Shown here piece after piece: positions 1-8,832 of a stretch of 64,000 bases of DNA. The notes beneath the pieces were generated by a model. The model was not told the DNA's origin. It did no database searches and saw only the letters and a program-made list of their open reading frames with translations. How positions within the stretch are numbered: position 1 is the first letter of the stretch; every line of letters starts with the position of its first letter. The translations under genes and the position numbers were made by a program. The stretch is from Streptomyces seoulensis (GTDB lineage Bacteria; Actinomycetota; Actinomycetes; Streptomycetales; Streptomycetaceae), in contig CP054936.1 of the NCBI GenBank assembly GCA_013364255.1, positions 1,054,001-1,118,000 on the forward strand, given 5' to 3'.

Positions 1-24
1 GACCGGGCCGGCCCGCGCCCGCCC

Positions 25-2172
25 TCAGGAGCTGGTGAGGACGACGAGTTGCCGGGTCGCCCGGGTCATGGCGACATAGCGGTCGACCGCTCCCTCGACG
101 CCTTCGCCGAACTCCTCCGGGTCGACCACCACGACCAGGTCGAACTCGAGTCCCTTGGCCAACCGCGGGGTCAGCGACCGCACCCGGGACGTCGCCCGGA
201 ACGCGGGCGCGCCGATGACGCAGGCGGTCCCGTCGGCGTTCTCGGCGAGCCACGTGTCGAGCACCGACTCCAGCTCCGCGGCGGACCCGTGGCGGACGGG
301 GATGCCGCTGGCGCGGATGGACGCCGGCACGTTGGCGTCCGGCAGCGCGGCCCGGATGACCGGTTCCGCCTCGGCCATCACCTCTTGCGGTGTGCGGTAG
401 TTGACGCTCAGCGAGGCGATGCCGATCCGGTCGAATCCGACCCTTTCGAGCCGCTCCCGCCACGACTCGGTGAATCCGTGCCTGGCCTGCGCGCGGTCAC
501 CGACGACGGTGAAGCTCCGGGACGGGCAGCGCAGCAGCAGCATCTGCCACTCCGCGTCGGTCAGTTCCTGCGCCTCGTCCACGACGACGTGTGCGAACGG
601 CCCGGCGAGCAGGTCGGGTTCGACGGCGGGCAGCGCGTTCTCGTCGACCAGGGTGTTGCGCAGGTCGGCGCCGTGCAGCATCGTCACCGCCCCTTCGCCG
701 TCGTCGTCGGCGGCGAGCACGGTGTCGATGACGGCGGCCATGCGTTCGCGTTCGGCGGCCAGGGAGGCCGCCCGCCGGCGGGCGCGGCGGGCCGCCGCCG
801 GGTCGCCGAGCCGCTGCCGGGCCGCGTCCAGCAGCGGCAGGTCGGACACCGTCCAGGCCCGCGCGTCGGCGCGTTGCAGGGTGCGGACCTCCTCGCGGCT
901 CAGCCAGGGGGCGCACATGCGCAGATACGCGGGCACCGTCCACAGGTCCGAGACCAGGTCGGCCGCTTCGAGCAGCGGCCAGGCGCGGCCCAGGGCACCG
1001 GTCAGCTCCTCGTCGTTCCGCAGCGCCCGGCGCAGCAGGGCCGGGGACACCTCGGCGTCGTGCTTGTCCGCGACGATGGTGAGCAGGGCCTCCCAGATGT
1101 GCTCGCGCGCCTCGTTGTGCGGGGTGCCCGGCTCCGCCGCCGCGAACGCCTCGGCCCAGTCGTCGGCCGTGAGCCGGACGTCGGACCAGGGGGTGGTGAC
1201 CGTCAGCGGCTCGGTGGGCGGCTCCTCGTAGAACGCGACGGCCTTCTCGACCGCCTTCACCAGGTCCGCGGACGACTTCAGCCGGGCCACCTCCGGGTCG
1301 GTCTCGTCGGCTGCCGTGGCTCCCTCGGCGACCAGGTCCCGCAGGACGCAGGTCTGCACGCCCTCCTCCCCGAGGCTGGGCAGGACGTCGGCGACGTAGG
1401 CGAGGTAGGGCCGGTGCGGGCCGACGAACAGCACGCCGCCGCGGCGGTGCCCGAGGCGCGGGTCGGAGTAGAGGAGGTAGGCGGAGCGGTGCAGCGCGAC
1501 CACGGTCTTGCCGGTGCCCGGGCCGCCGTCCACGACGAGGGCGCCGCGCGAGCCCGCCCGGATGACCGCGTCCTGGTCGGCCTGGATGGTGCCGAGCACG
1601 TCGCGCATCTTCGCCGACCTGGTGCCGCCCAGGGTGGCGATGAAGGCGGACTGGTCGTCGAGCGCGGCGTGCCGCTCCAGGCCGTCGGCGGTGAACACCT
1701 CGTCCCAGTAGTCGCTGATCCGGCCGCGGGTCCAGCGGTACCGGCGCCGGCTCGCCAGGCCCATCGGGTGGGCGTGGGTGGCGCCGAAGAACGGCTCGGC
1801 GGCCGGGGAGCGCCAGTCGATGAGCAGCCGGCGGCCCGTGCTGTCGGTGAGGCCGAGCCGTCCGACGTAGACCGGCTCGGCGTCGTCCGCGCCAACCATG
1901 CGGCCGAGGCAGAGGTCGGCGCCGAAGCGGCGCAGGGTGCGCAGCCGGGCGGTGAGCCGGTGCACCTCCGCGTCCCGGTCCATCGCGTGCCGGCCCACGC
2001 CGCCGGGGGCCCGGCGTTCGGCGTCGAGGAGGCCGGTCAGTTCGTCGATCGTCTGCTCGAGGGTGGTCGCGATGGCCGCGAAATGCCGCTCGTCGCCGGC
2101 GATCAGCGCCGGGTCGGCCTTGGCGGTGAGGCGGTCGGGCAGGTCGAACACACCGGTGGTCAGGGAGGTCAT
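25..2172 (-). CDS. helR: HelR-type RNA polymerase-recycling helicase-like ATPase
   Basis: This is a 715-aa UvrD/HelD-like protein. A Walker A motif (GGPGTGKT, about residues 216-223) and a Walker B-like VVVDEAQE motif further on are visible, and a long charged N-terminal arm precedes the ATPase core as in HelD proteins. HelD/HelR proteins displace stalled or rifamycin-bound RNA polymerase from DNA; in Streptomyces, HelR gives rifamycin tolerance. The ATG at 2172 is chosen over longer in-frame extensions because GGAG lies 9 nt upstream and the protein then begins where homologues begin. The RAE-like inverted repeat about 126 nt upstream strongly favours HelR over a generic HelD. The gene is divergent from parA. 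Confidence 0.88.
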   Translation of the reverse strand: MTSLTTGVFDLPDRLTAKADPALIAGDERHFAAIATTLEQTIDELTGLLDAERRAPGGVGRHAMDRDAEVHRLTARLRTLRRFGADLCLGRMVGADDAEPVYVGRLGLTDSTGRRLLIDWRSPAAEPFFGATHAHPMGLASRRRYRWTRGRISDYWDEVFTADGLERHAALDDQSAFIATLGGTRSAKMRDVLGTIQADQDAVIRAGSRGALVVDGGPGTGKTVVALHRSAYLLYSDPRLGHRRGGVLFVGPHRPYLAYVADVLPSLGEEGVQTCVLRDLVAEGATAADETDPEVARLKSSADLVKAVEKAVAFYEEPPTEPLTVTTPWSDVRLTADDWAEAFAAAEPGTPHNEAREHIWEALLTIVADKHDAEVSPALLRRALRNDEELTGALGRAWPLLEAADLVSDLWTVPAYLRMCAPWLSREEVRTLQRADARAWTVSDLPLLDAARQRLGDPAAARRARRRAASLAAERERMAAVIDTVLAADDDGEGAVTMLHGADLRNTLVDENALPAVEPDLLAGPFAHVVVDEAQELTDAEWQMLLLRCPSRSFTVVGDRAQARHGFTESWRERLERVGFDRIGIASLSVNYRTPQEVMAEAEPVIRAALPDANVPASIRASGIPVRHGSAAELESVLDTWLAENADGTACVIGAPAFRATSRVRSLTPRLAKGLEFDLVVVVDPEEFGEGVEGAVDRYVAMTRATRQLVVLTSS

Positions 2173-2297
2173 GTCAGCAGCTCCGATCAGAGGTCCGTCC
2201 GCGCCGGCGGCGCTGCCCGGTGACAACAGAGAACGCACTCGGTGGATCCCTCGTTTCCGCAGGTTCTGGGGGTCGGCGAGTGATTCTCCGGTATGAC

Positions 2298-2320
2298 GGG
2301 GGCCTTGCCGCAAGCCCCCC
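2298..2320 (-). promoter_or_regulatory. Rifamycin-associated element (RAE) in the helR leader
   Basis: On the minus strand this reads GGGGCTTGCGGCAAGGCCCC inside longer G and C runs, with a perfect CTTGC-G-GCAAG core. It matches the RAE recalled from upstream of actinobacterial rifamycin-resistance genes. A TATAGC -10-like hexamer lies just upstream at 2326-2331, so the element would sit at or just downstream of the transcription start. The match is from memory. Confidence 0.75.
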
Positions 2321-2628
2321 CGTGCGCTATACGTTGAGAGTGGCGAGGAGTGGCCGCTCCCTCGCGAGCGCCCGCGCCACGTGTGAGCGGAGCCTCCCGC
2401 GGACGGCGGACGTGACCGCGGCGTACAGGATCCGCCCCCCATTTTTATCCTTCCGGGTGCTTCGCGGTGTCGCCCGAGCCGGTGGCGGGCTCCGGCGACA
2501 CTCCGGTCGACGTCGGTGGCGACCGCCTCGAATCAGCCCCCTCAGAAGGCCTGACTGCCTTTCAGACGCGGCCCGTTGATGGGCCAATGGGGACAAATGA
2601 GGAGTAACTCATCGTCTCTTTTTGCTTT

Positions 2629-2665
2629 CTAACGTGTCGCTGGGGCGAATGATCAAGCACGTTAG
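2629..2665 (+). promoter_or_regulatory. Inverted repeat upstream of parA (candidate autoregulatory operator)
   Basis: CTAACGTG (2629-2636) and its exact reverse complement CACGTTAG (2658-2665) are separated by 21 bp. The second arm ends immediately before the AAGG ribosome-binding site. Two dyad half-sites at this spacing suit a dimer or tetramer repressor such as a ParA with an N-terminal DNA-binding domain. The role is inferred. Confidence 0.5.
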
Positions 2666-2678
2666 TAAGGTGTCCCCC

Positions 2679-3929
2679 ATGAGTTCGCCAGCCACTTCCA
2701 GCGACCGCGAGAAGGTCGTCTCCAAACTGCCGGGATGGCTCCGGCAGCATCTCAAGGTAAGGGCCGCACAGCACGGCGTCGAGATCCAGACGGCCGTGGA
2801 GCAGGGCATCGACGCCTGGCTCGCCCTCGCCTCCACCCCCGCCACCGTCGACACCGCCGGGGCCGACTCCTTCTCCACCTTCCTCCCCGAGGGCCAGTGG
2901 GAGAGGTTCCGCGACGTGGCCGCCGACCGGCGGGTCTCCCTCATCCAGGGACTGGCGCAGTCGGTGCAGCTGTGGCTCGACACCACACCGGCGCCGGACA
3001 TCGAGCGGCCGGCCGTCACCCGCCGCATCGTCGTCTGCAACCAGAAGGGCGGCGTCGGCAAGACCGCCATCGCGGCCGGCGTCGGCGAGGCCCTGGCGGA
3101 GGACCCCGGCAGGCTGCATCCGGTGCGGGTCGCCAAGGCGCTCTCCGCGGCCCTGCGCGCCAGCGACCAGATCGCCGACAGCGACCCCCTGGACGTGGAG
3201 AGCCTGCCCGGTCTCGGACTGCGGGTGCTCCTGGTGGACTTCGACCCGCAGTGCCACCTGACCAACCAACTCGGCGCCACCCCGCTGCCGATGAACGGCG
3301 ACAGCCTCACCAACCACATGGCGGGCGACCCCAAGGGCGATCTGCGCGACCTGCTCGTCTCCATCGACGAGAGCACCTTCGGCGGCCGGCTCCACCTGCT
3401 GCCCGCCTGCCACGACGCCTTCCTGCTGGACGTGCGCCTGTCGGCCGTACGGGCCAGGGAGGCCGCGCTGGAGCGGGCGCTGCTGCCGCTGGAGAGCGAC
3501 TACGACGTCATCCTCGTCGACTGCCCGCCCAGCCTCGGCCTGAGCATGGACGCCGCCGCCTACTACGGCCGGCGCCGCGAGGGGGAGCGGCCCGGCCAGT
3601 CCGGCGCCCTGATCGTGGTCCAGGCGGAAGACAGCTCGGCCGACGCCTACGACCTGCTCACCAACCAGATCGAGGACCTGCGCGGCGACCTCGCCCTGGA
3701 CCTCGACTACCTGGGCATCGTCGTCAACCTCTACGACGGCCGCCGCGGCTACATCGCCACGTCGTCCCTCCAGGGCTGGGTCGACATAAAAGACCCCCGC
3801 GTGGTCGGACTCATCAGCGACCTCAAGGAACAGAAGGAGGCCGTGCGCATGAAGCAGCCCCTTCTGTCGTACGCACCCTCCTCGCAGCAGGCGGTGGGCA
3901 TGCGGGCCCTCGCACGGGAGATCTCATGA
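2679..3929 (+). CDS. parA: ParA-family partition ATPase with N-terminal tandem RHH-like repeats
   Basis: This 416-aa protein has a ParA core. The deviant Walker A NQKGGVGKT is at residues 121-129, followed by LLVDFDPQ and the Walker B LVDCPPSLG. It would drive segregation of a replicon together with ParB. Before the ATPase domain are two similar segments (about 13-49 and 64-101), each a short strand around a 'LP' followed by two helices ending in a WL pair. They look like ribbon-helix-helix units, which would be an unusual DNA-binding front end. The ATG at 2679 has AAGG 8 nt upstream; an in-frame GTG at 2670 overlaps that site and is less likely. The stop overlaps the parB start by 4 nt (ATGA), which indicates translational coupling. 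Confidence 0.85.
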   Translation: MSSPATSSDREKVVSKLPGWLRQHLKVRAAQHGVEIQTAVEQGIDAWLALASTPATVDTAGADSFSTFLPEGQWERFRDVAADRRVSLIQGLAQSVQLWLDTTPAPDIERPAVTRRIVVCNQKGGVGKTAIAAGVGEALAEDPGRLHPVRVAKALSAALRASDQIADSDPLDVESLPGLGLRVLLVDFDPQCHLTNQLGATPLPMNGDSLTNHMAGDPKGDLRDLLVSIDESTFGGRLHLLPACHDAFLLDVRLSAVRAREAALERALLPLESDYDVILVDCPPSLGLSMDAAAYYGRRREGERPGQSGALIVVQAEDSSADAYDLLTNQIEDLRGDLALDLDYLGIVVNLYDGRRGYIATSSLQGWVDIKDPRVVGLISDLKEQKEAVRMKQPLLSYAPSSQQAVGMRALAREIS

Positions 3930-5596
3930 GCAAGGCCGACCAGCTCGGAACGGGCCGTTTCGGCGCCTCCGCACGACCGGTCAGCGCACGCCGGACGGCG
4001 ATCGGCGCGGCGACCGGCGTCCCCACGGAAGGCGTCGCCCCGCCCACCCGGCTGCCCCTGGACCGCATCAGCGCCAACCCGGACAACCCGCGCACCAGCC
4101 TGGGCGACCTCACCGAACTCACCGGCAGCCTGCGCGAACACGGCCAGAAGCAGGCCATCACGGTGATGAACCGCGACGCCTACGTCAAGGCCAACCCGGA
4201 GCGCGAGCACGAACTGGCCGCCGACGCCACGCACGTCGTCGTGGACGGCAGCAGCCGGCTCGCGGCGGCCCGCGAAGCCGGAATGACCCATCTGAACGTG
4301 ATGGTTGACGACGACCAGGGCGCCGACTCCGAGGCGATCCTGGAGTCCGCCCTCGTCGCCAACGTGCACCGCCAGGAACTGGAACCCCTGGACGAGGCCA
4401 GGGCGCTGCAACGCCTCCTGGCCATTCACGGCACGCAGACCCGGCTGGCGAAGCGGCTGCACAAGTCGCAGGGCTGGGTGTCCCAGCGGCTGGCCCTGCT
4501 CAACCTCGCGCCCGAACTCCAGGAGCGCATCGGCGAGGAGCGCATCGACCTGCTGCGCGCCGTGGGCAACAAGCCCCCGGAGGAGCAGGAGGCCGCCCTG
4601 GAGGCGCTCAAGCGCGAGCAGGCGCGCGCGGAGGCGGAGAAGGCGGAACGGCGCAAGGAGCGGCAGACCACGGCCGCGGAGGAGTCCGCTGACGCCGAGC
4701 GGTCCACGGCGGTCCACCAGGCCGCCACGACCGCACAGACGTCAGCCGCCGGAGGCACCGACGCCGCCTGGTCCGTCGAATCCACCGCGTCCGACGCCGA
4801 CGCTGCGGGCACCGCGAACGCCACCGGCACCGGCACCCCCGACCAGGCGCCGGACGGGGCTTCGGACCGCGCTTCGGACCGCGCTTCGGACCGGAGCGAC
4901 ACGCCCGGCCGTACGGCCGACTCCTCTCCCCTCTCCCACGGGGAGGGCGGGGAGCCGGGGGAGGGGGAGCGGGAGGCCGCCTCCGAGCCGGCCGACGACG
5001 ACGCTCGCACCGGCTCCGGCTCCCGGTACGCGACCGCGTCCGAGACCGAGAGCACGGAAGGACCCGCCGGATCGCCGAAACCGGCGGAAACCGCACGATC
5101 GACGGATCCGACGGATTCGGCGGATTCAGCGGTTCCGATGGATTCGATGGATCCGGCGGAACCGTCGGCCCCCGCCGTACCGGTCGCGTCGGCCGCCGCG
5201 TCGGTCCCCGGGCCGACGGAGTCCGAGGACGACGACGAGCGGCGGCCCACGTCCCCCGCACGCCTCACCCCGGTCCCTGCCGCGTCGTCGTCGGCCCACG
5301 CCCCGTCCGCGCCCCTCGCTCCCGCGGACGGCGTCCCCGAGCCCCGGGGCGCCCTGGGCTCCCTGGGCGACGACGACGGCGATCACGCGGAGAGCGAACA
5401 CGCGGACGACGACCGGGCCAACGGCGACCACACGGGCCCCGACCTGGCGGTTCCGCCCCGGCTCCCGTACGACGACGGGGTCTTCCTCGCCCACCACCTG
5501 ATCCGCAAGATGCCGGACCCCGCGTTCGACAGGATGCTGGAGCTGCTCAACGAGCACCAGCGGCAGCGCGACGCGGCCCGTCAGGACAGTGCCTGA
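3926..5596 (+). CDS. parB: ParB-family DNA-binding partition protein
   Basis: This 556-aa protein has a ParB/RepB N-terminal domain (about 42-160) with LDRISANPDNPR, then VVDGSSRLAAAREAG at the place of the family's GERR CTP-binding motif, and the conserved ANVHRQELEPLDEARAL. A helix-turn-helix (QTRLAKRLHKSQGWVSQRLALL, split about 171-192) follows. Residues 220-250 are a charged coiled-coil-like stretch, 250-500 a low-complexity Ser/Ala/Asp-rich linker with SDRA repeats, and 507-556 a short helical C-terminus that could dimerise. It is much longer than chromosomal ParB (about 300-370 aa) because of the linker. GERR is reduced to GSSR, so CTP chemistry may differ. Its parS is unknown; candidate sites are the 15-bp palindromes at 13.3-16.05 kb. 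Confidence 0.85.
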   Translation: MSKADQLGTGRFGASARPVSARRTAIGAATGVPTEGVAPPTRLPLDRISANPDNPRTSLGDLTELTGSLREHGQKQAITVMNRDAYVKANPEREHELAADATHVVVDGSSRLAAAREAGMTHLNVMVDDDQGADSEAILESALVANVHRQELEPLDEARALQRLLAIHGTQTRLAKRLHKSQGWVSQRLALLNLAPELQERIGEERIDLLRAVGNKPPEEQEAALEALKREQARAEAEKAERRKERQTTAAEESADAERSTAVHQAATTAQTSAAGGTDAAWSVESTASDADAAGTANATGTGTPDQAPDGASDRASDRASDRSDTPGRTADSSPLSHGEGGEPGEGEREAASEPADDDARTGSGSRYATASETESTEGPAGSPKPAETARSTDPTDSADSAVPMDSMDPAEPSAPAVPVASAAASVPGPTESEDDDERRPTSPARLTPVPAASSSAHAPSAPLAPADGVPEPRGALGSLGDDDGDHAESEHADDDRANGDHTGPDLAVPPRLPYDDGVFLAHHLIRKMPDPAFDRMLELLNEHQRQRDAARQDSA

Positions 5597-6007
5597 GCCG
5601 AGGGGGACGGGGAACCAGGGACCGAAAGGCCCGCGTCCCTGCCCGGAAGGGTCGCTGCCCATGTGTCGTTCGCGCCGGTCAGGGGCCCGATACAGTCCCA
5701 CCCAGGGACCGGAGGGACCCGTTCTTGAAGTGGAGGACGTCGCTCCGGACAGTTCCGGAGCGGCGGAATCCAGGGTGCCGGATACCCGTCAGCAGGGTGA
5801 AGTGCGGTCAATTCACCCGCATGGTGACTCCCACCCAGGGACCAAGGGACTCAAGGGACCGAGAAAACTGATAGAAACGGCACGCGGGGGGGCTGCGGGA
5901 TCCTTTGGGCCAGTGAGCCCTACACTCTTTCTGGATTACAGTCCCTTCGGTCCCTGACAGGGCATCACCTTCCAGCCGGGCCGCCGTGGAGTGACCGAAG
6001 ACGAGAT
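5597..6007. repeat. Iteron cluster 1 (AGGGACC) between parB and primase
   Basis: Exact AGGGACC heptamers start at 5617, 5704, 5713, 5837 and 5854, and one reverse copy (GGTCCCT) starts at 5949. Near-copies AGGGACT and AGTCCCT lie among them. The consensus is about CAGGGACC(A/G). The same motif forms the large cluster at 13.97-14.77 kb. Iterons beside primase/helicase genes are typical of Streptomyces linear-plasmid origins, so this is a candidate initiator-binding or origin region. No coding sequence is convincing here. Confidence 0.65.
5795..5818. promoter_or_regulatory. Inverted repeat GGGTGAA-N10-TTCACCC
   Basis: Perfect 7-bp arms at 5795-5801 and 5812-5818 lie inside iteron cluster 1, upstream of the primase gene. 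This is a plausible operator for rep expression or a site for a replication or partition protein. The function is inferred. Confidence 0.45.
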
Positions 6008-7273
6008 GTGACGAGGACGATTCGCGTGCCGCGCCATGGTGAGATCAGCGAACGCACCGCTGCGGGCGGCCCCGTGCCGCCGCGCTCGGTCGCGCGGTGG
6101 TGCGCCGCCCAGGGCTGGCCGGTCCATCCGCTGGCCCCTGGACGGAAGACCCCCGCGGCCAACTGTCCGGAGTGCCGCAGCCGCCGGCACACCCCGGCGG
6201 CCTGCCCCTGCCTTCCGGCCGGGCGTCCCTGCCACGGCTTCCACGCGGCCACGACCGACACCGCGCGCATCGACGCCTGGTGGACCGCCACTCCGTCGGC
6301 GGGCGTGGGCGTCGCCTGCGGCCCGGCCGGCCTGGTCGTCATCGACATCGACGCCCACGCGGCCGAGGTGCCCGACCGCGGCCGGCTGCTGCCCGGCATC
6401 CCCATCCCCGAGCAGGTGAGCCTGGACGGGCTGGCGTCCGGCTTCGACACCCTCGCCCTACTGGCCGCCTACCGCGGCCGCCCCGATCCGGCCGTCGACG
6501 AGGACACCCTGCGGGTCCGTACGCCCTCCGGCGGTCTGCACGTCTGGTACCGCAACCCCGATCCGGCCACCCGGCTGCGCTGCTCCACCGGTTCCGGCAG
6601 CAGGGCGGCCCTGGCCTGGCAGGTGGACGTCCGCGCCGACGGCGGCTACATCGTGGCGCCCACCACCCGTACCGCACAGGGCGTGTACCGGCCGGTGGGT
6701 TCCACCCGCACGCCGGCGCCGCTGCCCGGCTGGCTGCGCGACGAACTCGTCCGCACCGGCCACCTGATCGCCCAGACCCCGACCGAAAAACCTGAGGTGG
6801 CACCCCATGCAGGAGCACGCAGGGCGCCGGACGGCGCGGCCCCCGCGCCGTCCCCCCGGCCGGACCACGCGCCGTCCCCCCGGCCGGACCACGCGCCGTC
6901 CCCCCGGCCGGACCACGCGCCGTCCCCCCGGCCGGACCACGTGCCGACGGCCCGGCCGAACCAGGTGCCGACGGCCCGCCGGGCCCCGCGGACCGGCGCG
7001 GCGCACCGGATCCTCGATCCGCTGATCGCCCAGGTCGCCCGCTGCGCCGAGGCGCGCGAGGGGACCGCGTTCACGGAGAAGCTCAACCGGGCCGCCTACA
7101 CCGCGGGCGGACTGATCGCGGCCGGGCACCTGGACCACAGCGTGGTCCGGGACCGGCTCGTACGGGTCGCCCAGCACGCCAGACCGTGGCAGCAGGCGCG
7201 CAACGAGGCGATCGTCGACGATGCCCTCGCCGTGGGGTCCGCCCGTCCGCTCCACCTCGAAGGACGTTCATGA
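6008..7273 (+). CDS. Bifunctional DNA primase/polymerase (prim-pol) plasmid replication protein
   Basis: This 421-aa protein has a prim-pol N-terminal domain. GWPVHPLAPGRKTP is near residues 36-49, a Cys/His cluster (CPEC...CPC...CH, about 53-76) follows, the metal-binding VVIDIDAH has Asp113 and Asp115, and there is a TPSGGLHVWY motif. Such proteins prime and extend DNA at plasmid or phage origins with a partner helicase. A tandem PSPRPDHA linker precedes a helical C-terminal domain. The start is uncertain: GTG at 6008, or GTG at 6026, which has the better GAGG site 9 nt upstream. The stop overlaps the helicase ATG by 4 nt, so the two are coupled. It resembles, from memory, the rep1A/rep2A arrangement of SCP1-like linear plasmids. 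Confidence 0.8.
   Translation: MTRTIRVPRHGEISERTAAGGPVPPRSVARWCAAQGWPVHPLAPGRKTPAANCPECRSRRHTPAACPCLPAGRPCHGFHAATTDTARIDAWWTATPSAGVGVACGPAGLVVIDIDAHAAEVPDRGRLLPGIPIPEQVSLDGLASGFDTLALLAAYRGRPDPAVDEDTLRVRTPSGGLHVWYRNPDPATRLRCSTGSGSRAALAWQVDVRADGGYIVAPTTRTAQGVYRPVGSTRTPAPLPGWLRDELVRTGHLIAQTPTEKPEVAPHAGARRAPDGAAPAPSPRPDHAPSPRPDHAPSPRPDHAPSPRPDHVPTARPNQVPTARRAPRTGAAHRILDPLIAQVARCAEAREGTAFTEKLNRAAYTAGGLIAAGHLDHSVVRDRLVRVAQHARPWQQARNEAIVDDALAVGSARPLHLEGRS
6845..6964 (+). repeat. 24-nt tandem repeat in the prim-pol linker
   Basis: Four exact 24-nt units run from 6845 to 6940, each encoding PSPRPDHA, followed by a degenerate fifth unit (6941-6964). The frame is preserved, so the repeat lengthens a Pro-rich linker. 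Copy number is likely to vary between strains. Confidence 0.9.
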
Positions 7274-8832
7274 GCAGCGCCGAGAGCACGCCGCGGTTCG
7301 ACCCACAGGCCGCCGCTCAGCAGATGCTCGACCTGCAGATGCTCGAGCAGACGGTCGAACAGTCCTCGCCCGCCCTGGTGCCCCCGCAGGCCTACCCGGA
7401 CGCCGCCGCGACCGCGTCCCGCGCCGTGGGCACCGGACTGCCGACCGCTCCCCTGCCGCCGTCGCTGACCGACCGCGGCAACGCCCGGCTGTTCGTGCGA
7501 CTGCACCGCGACCAGTTCCGGCACGTGGAGGGACTGGGCTGGTTCGTGTGGGACGGCTACCGCTGGAAGCGCGGCGGCGGCGAGAAGGCCGCGCTGTGGG
7601 CGGCGGGCGAGATGGCCGAGGACATGCCCGACAGCGACCCGCGCGGCGTGTACAGCGAGCGGGAGATCGCCCACCACAAGCGGCGCACCCTGTCCACCGC
7701 CGGCATGAAGGCGCTGCTGACCCAGGCCAAGGCCTCCCCCGACCTGTCCGTCGACCCCGACGAGCTGGACGGCGACCCGTACGCGCTGTGCACGCCCGCC
7801 GGCGTGGTCGACCTGCACAACGGCTACATCCGCAAGGCGGACCCGACCCGCGACTTCCACTCCCGTGCCACCAGTGTGGCCCCGCAGCGCATGGAGACGC
7901 CCCGCTGGCACCGGTTCCTCGCCGACACCTTCGGCGACGACGACGAGGGCCGGGAGATGATCGCCTTCCTGCACCTGATGCTGGGCTACTCCATCACCGG
8001 CGACGTGGGCGCGCAGGTGCTGCCGTTCCTGCACGGTGAGGGCAAGAACGGCAAGTCCGTGCTACTGGACACGATGATCCAGATCCTCGGCGACTACGCC
8101 GACGCCGCCCCGCCCGGCTTCCTGATGGACCGCGGCGCCTTCTCCGAGCACTCCACGGAGCTGACCGAACTGCACGGGCGGCGCCTGGTGGTGTGCAGCG
8201 AGCTGAAGCCCAACGACAAGTTCGACGAGGCACGGGTGCGGCTGCTGACCGGCGGCGACAAGATCAAGGCGCGCCGGATGCGGCAGGACTACTTCTCGTT
8301 CACGCCCACCCACCACCTGTGGCTGCTGGGCAACCACCGGCCCGAGGTGTCCACCGGCGGCTTCGCCTTCTGGCGCCGTATCCGCCTGCTGCCCTTCACG
8401 CGGACGGTGCCGGCCGAGCGCCGGATCGACAACCTGGCCTTCGAACTGGTCCGCGACGAGGGGCCCGGTATCCTGCAGTGGCTGATCGAGGGCGCTCAGC
8501 GCTACCTCGCCACCCGGGACCCGCTGGAGGGCCCCGACCGGGTGCGCATGGCCACCTCCGCCTACGCCTCGACGGAGGACCACATCGGCCGGTTCCTGGC
8601 CGAGTGCTGTACCCGGGACGGCGAGAACGCGCGTGACCTGCGGGTCGAGCAGGGTCTGCTCTACACGGAGTACAGCTCCTGGTGCCACGCGGGCGAGGGC
8701 ATCCGCCCCGCCACCCCGCGCGCCTTCGCCAACCGGGTCCGGCAGGAGGTCGGAGTGGCTTCCCCGGCCGACATGATCAAGTCCAACGGGCGCAAGTACT
8801 ACCCCGGTATCGCCCTGGCGGAACAGGCATGA
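7270..8832 (+). CDS. P4/D5-type superfamily 3 replicative helicase
   Basis: This 520-aa protein has a D5-like N-terminal region (about 75-240; LVDLHNGYI-type motif near 179-187) and an SF3 helicase core. The Walker A GEGKNGKS is at 256-263, a Walker B-like LVVCSELKP near 308-316, and the sensor-type LWLLGNHRPEV near 357-367. Phage and plasmid proteins of this family unwind DNA at the origin as hexamers and are often fused to or paired with a prim-pol. Here primase and helicase are separate but translationally coupled genes (ATGA). With the upstream iterons they make a plasmid-type initiation module. Confidence 0.85.
   Translation: MSSAESTPRFDPQAAAQQMLDLQMLEQTVEQSSPALVPPQAYPDAAATASRAVGTGLPTAPLPPSLTDRGNARLFVRLHRDQFRHVEGLGWFVWDGYRWKRGGGEKAALWAAGEMAEDMPDSDPRGVYSEREIAHHKRRTLSTAGMKALLTQAKASPDLSVDPDELDGDPYALCTPAGVVDLHNGYIRKADPTRDFHSRATSVAPQRMETPRWHRFLADTFGDDDEGREMIAFLHLMLGYSITGDVGAQVLPFLHGEGKNGKSVLLDTMIQILGDYADAAPPGFLMDRGAFSEHSTELTELHGRRLVVCSELKPNDKFDEARVRLLTGGDKIKARRMRQDYFSFTPTHHLWLLGNHRPEVSTGGFAFWRRIRLLPFTRTVPAERRIDNLAFELVRDEGPGILQWLIEGAQRYLATRDPLEGPDRVRMATSAYASTEDHIGRFLAECCTRDGENARDLRVEQGLLYTEYSSWCHAGEGIRPATPRAFANRVRQEVGVASPADMIKSNGRKYYPGIALAEQA

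Larger units (their letters stand above)
2173..2678. other. 506-bp divergent intergenic region, helR/parA
   Basis: This region holds the RAE (2298-2320), a TATAGC -10-like element for helR (2326-2331) and the CTAACGTG inverted repeat before parA (2629-2665). The segment 2340-2590 shows no coding sequence or repeat I can support. Around 2598-2613 there is an imperfect ATGAG/CTCAT dyad. Confidence 0.6.

Noticed and set aside
49..2223. 724-aa plus-strand ORF opposite helR
   Set aside because: Antisense shadow typical of high-GC coding DNA; Gly/Arg/Val-rich with no motif, while the minus strand encodes a clear helicase.
6845..6964. 24-nt repeats considered as a CRISPR-like array
   Set aside because: Repeats are directly adjacent with no spacers and keep the reading frame of the prim-pol gene.
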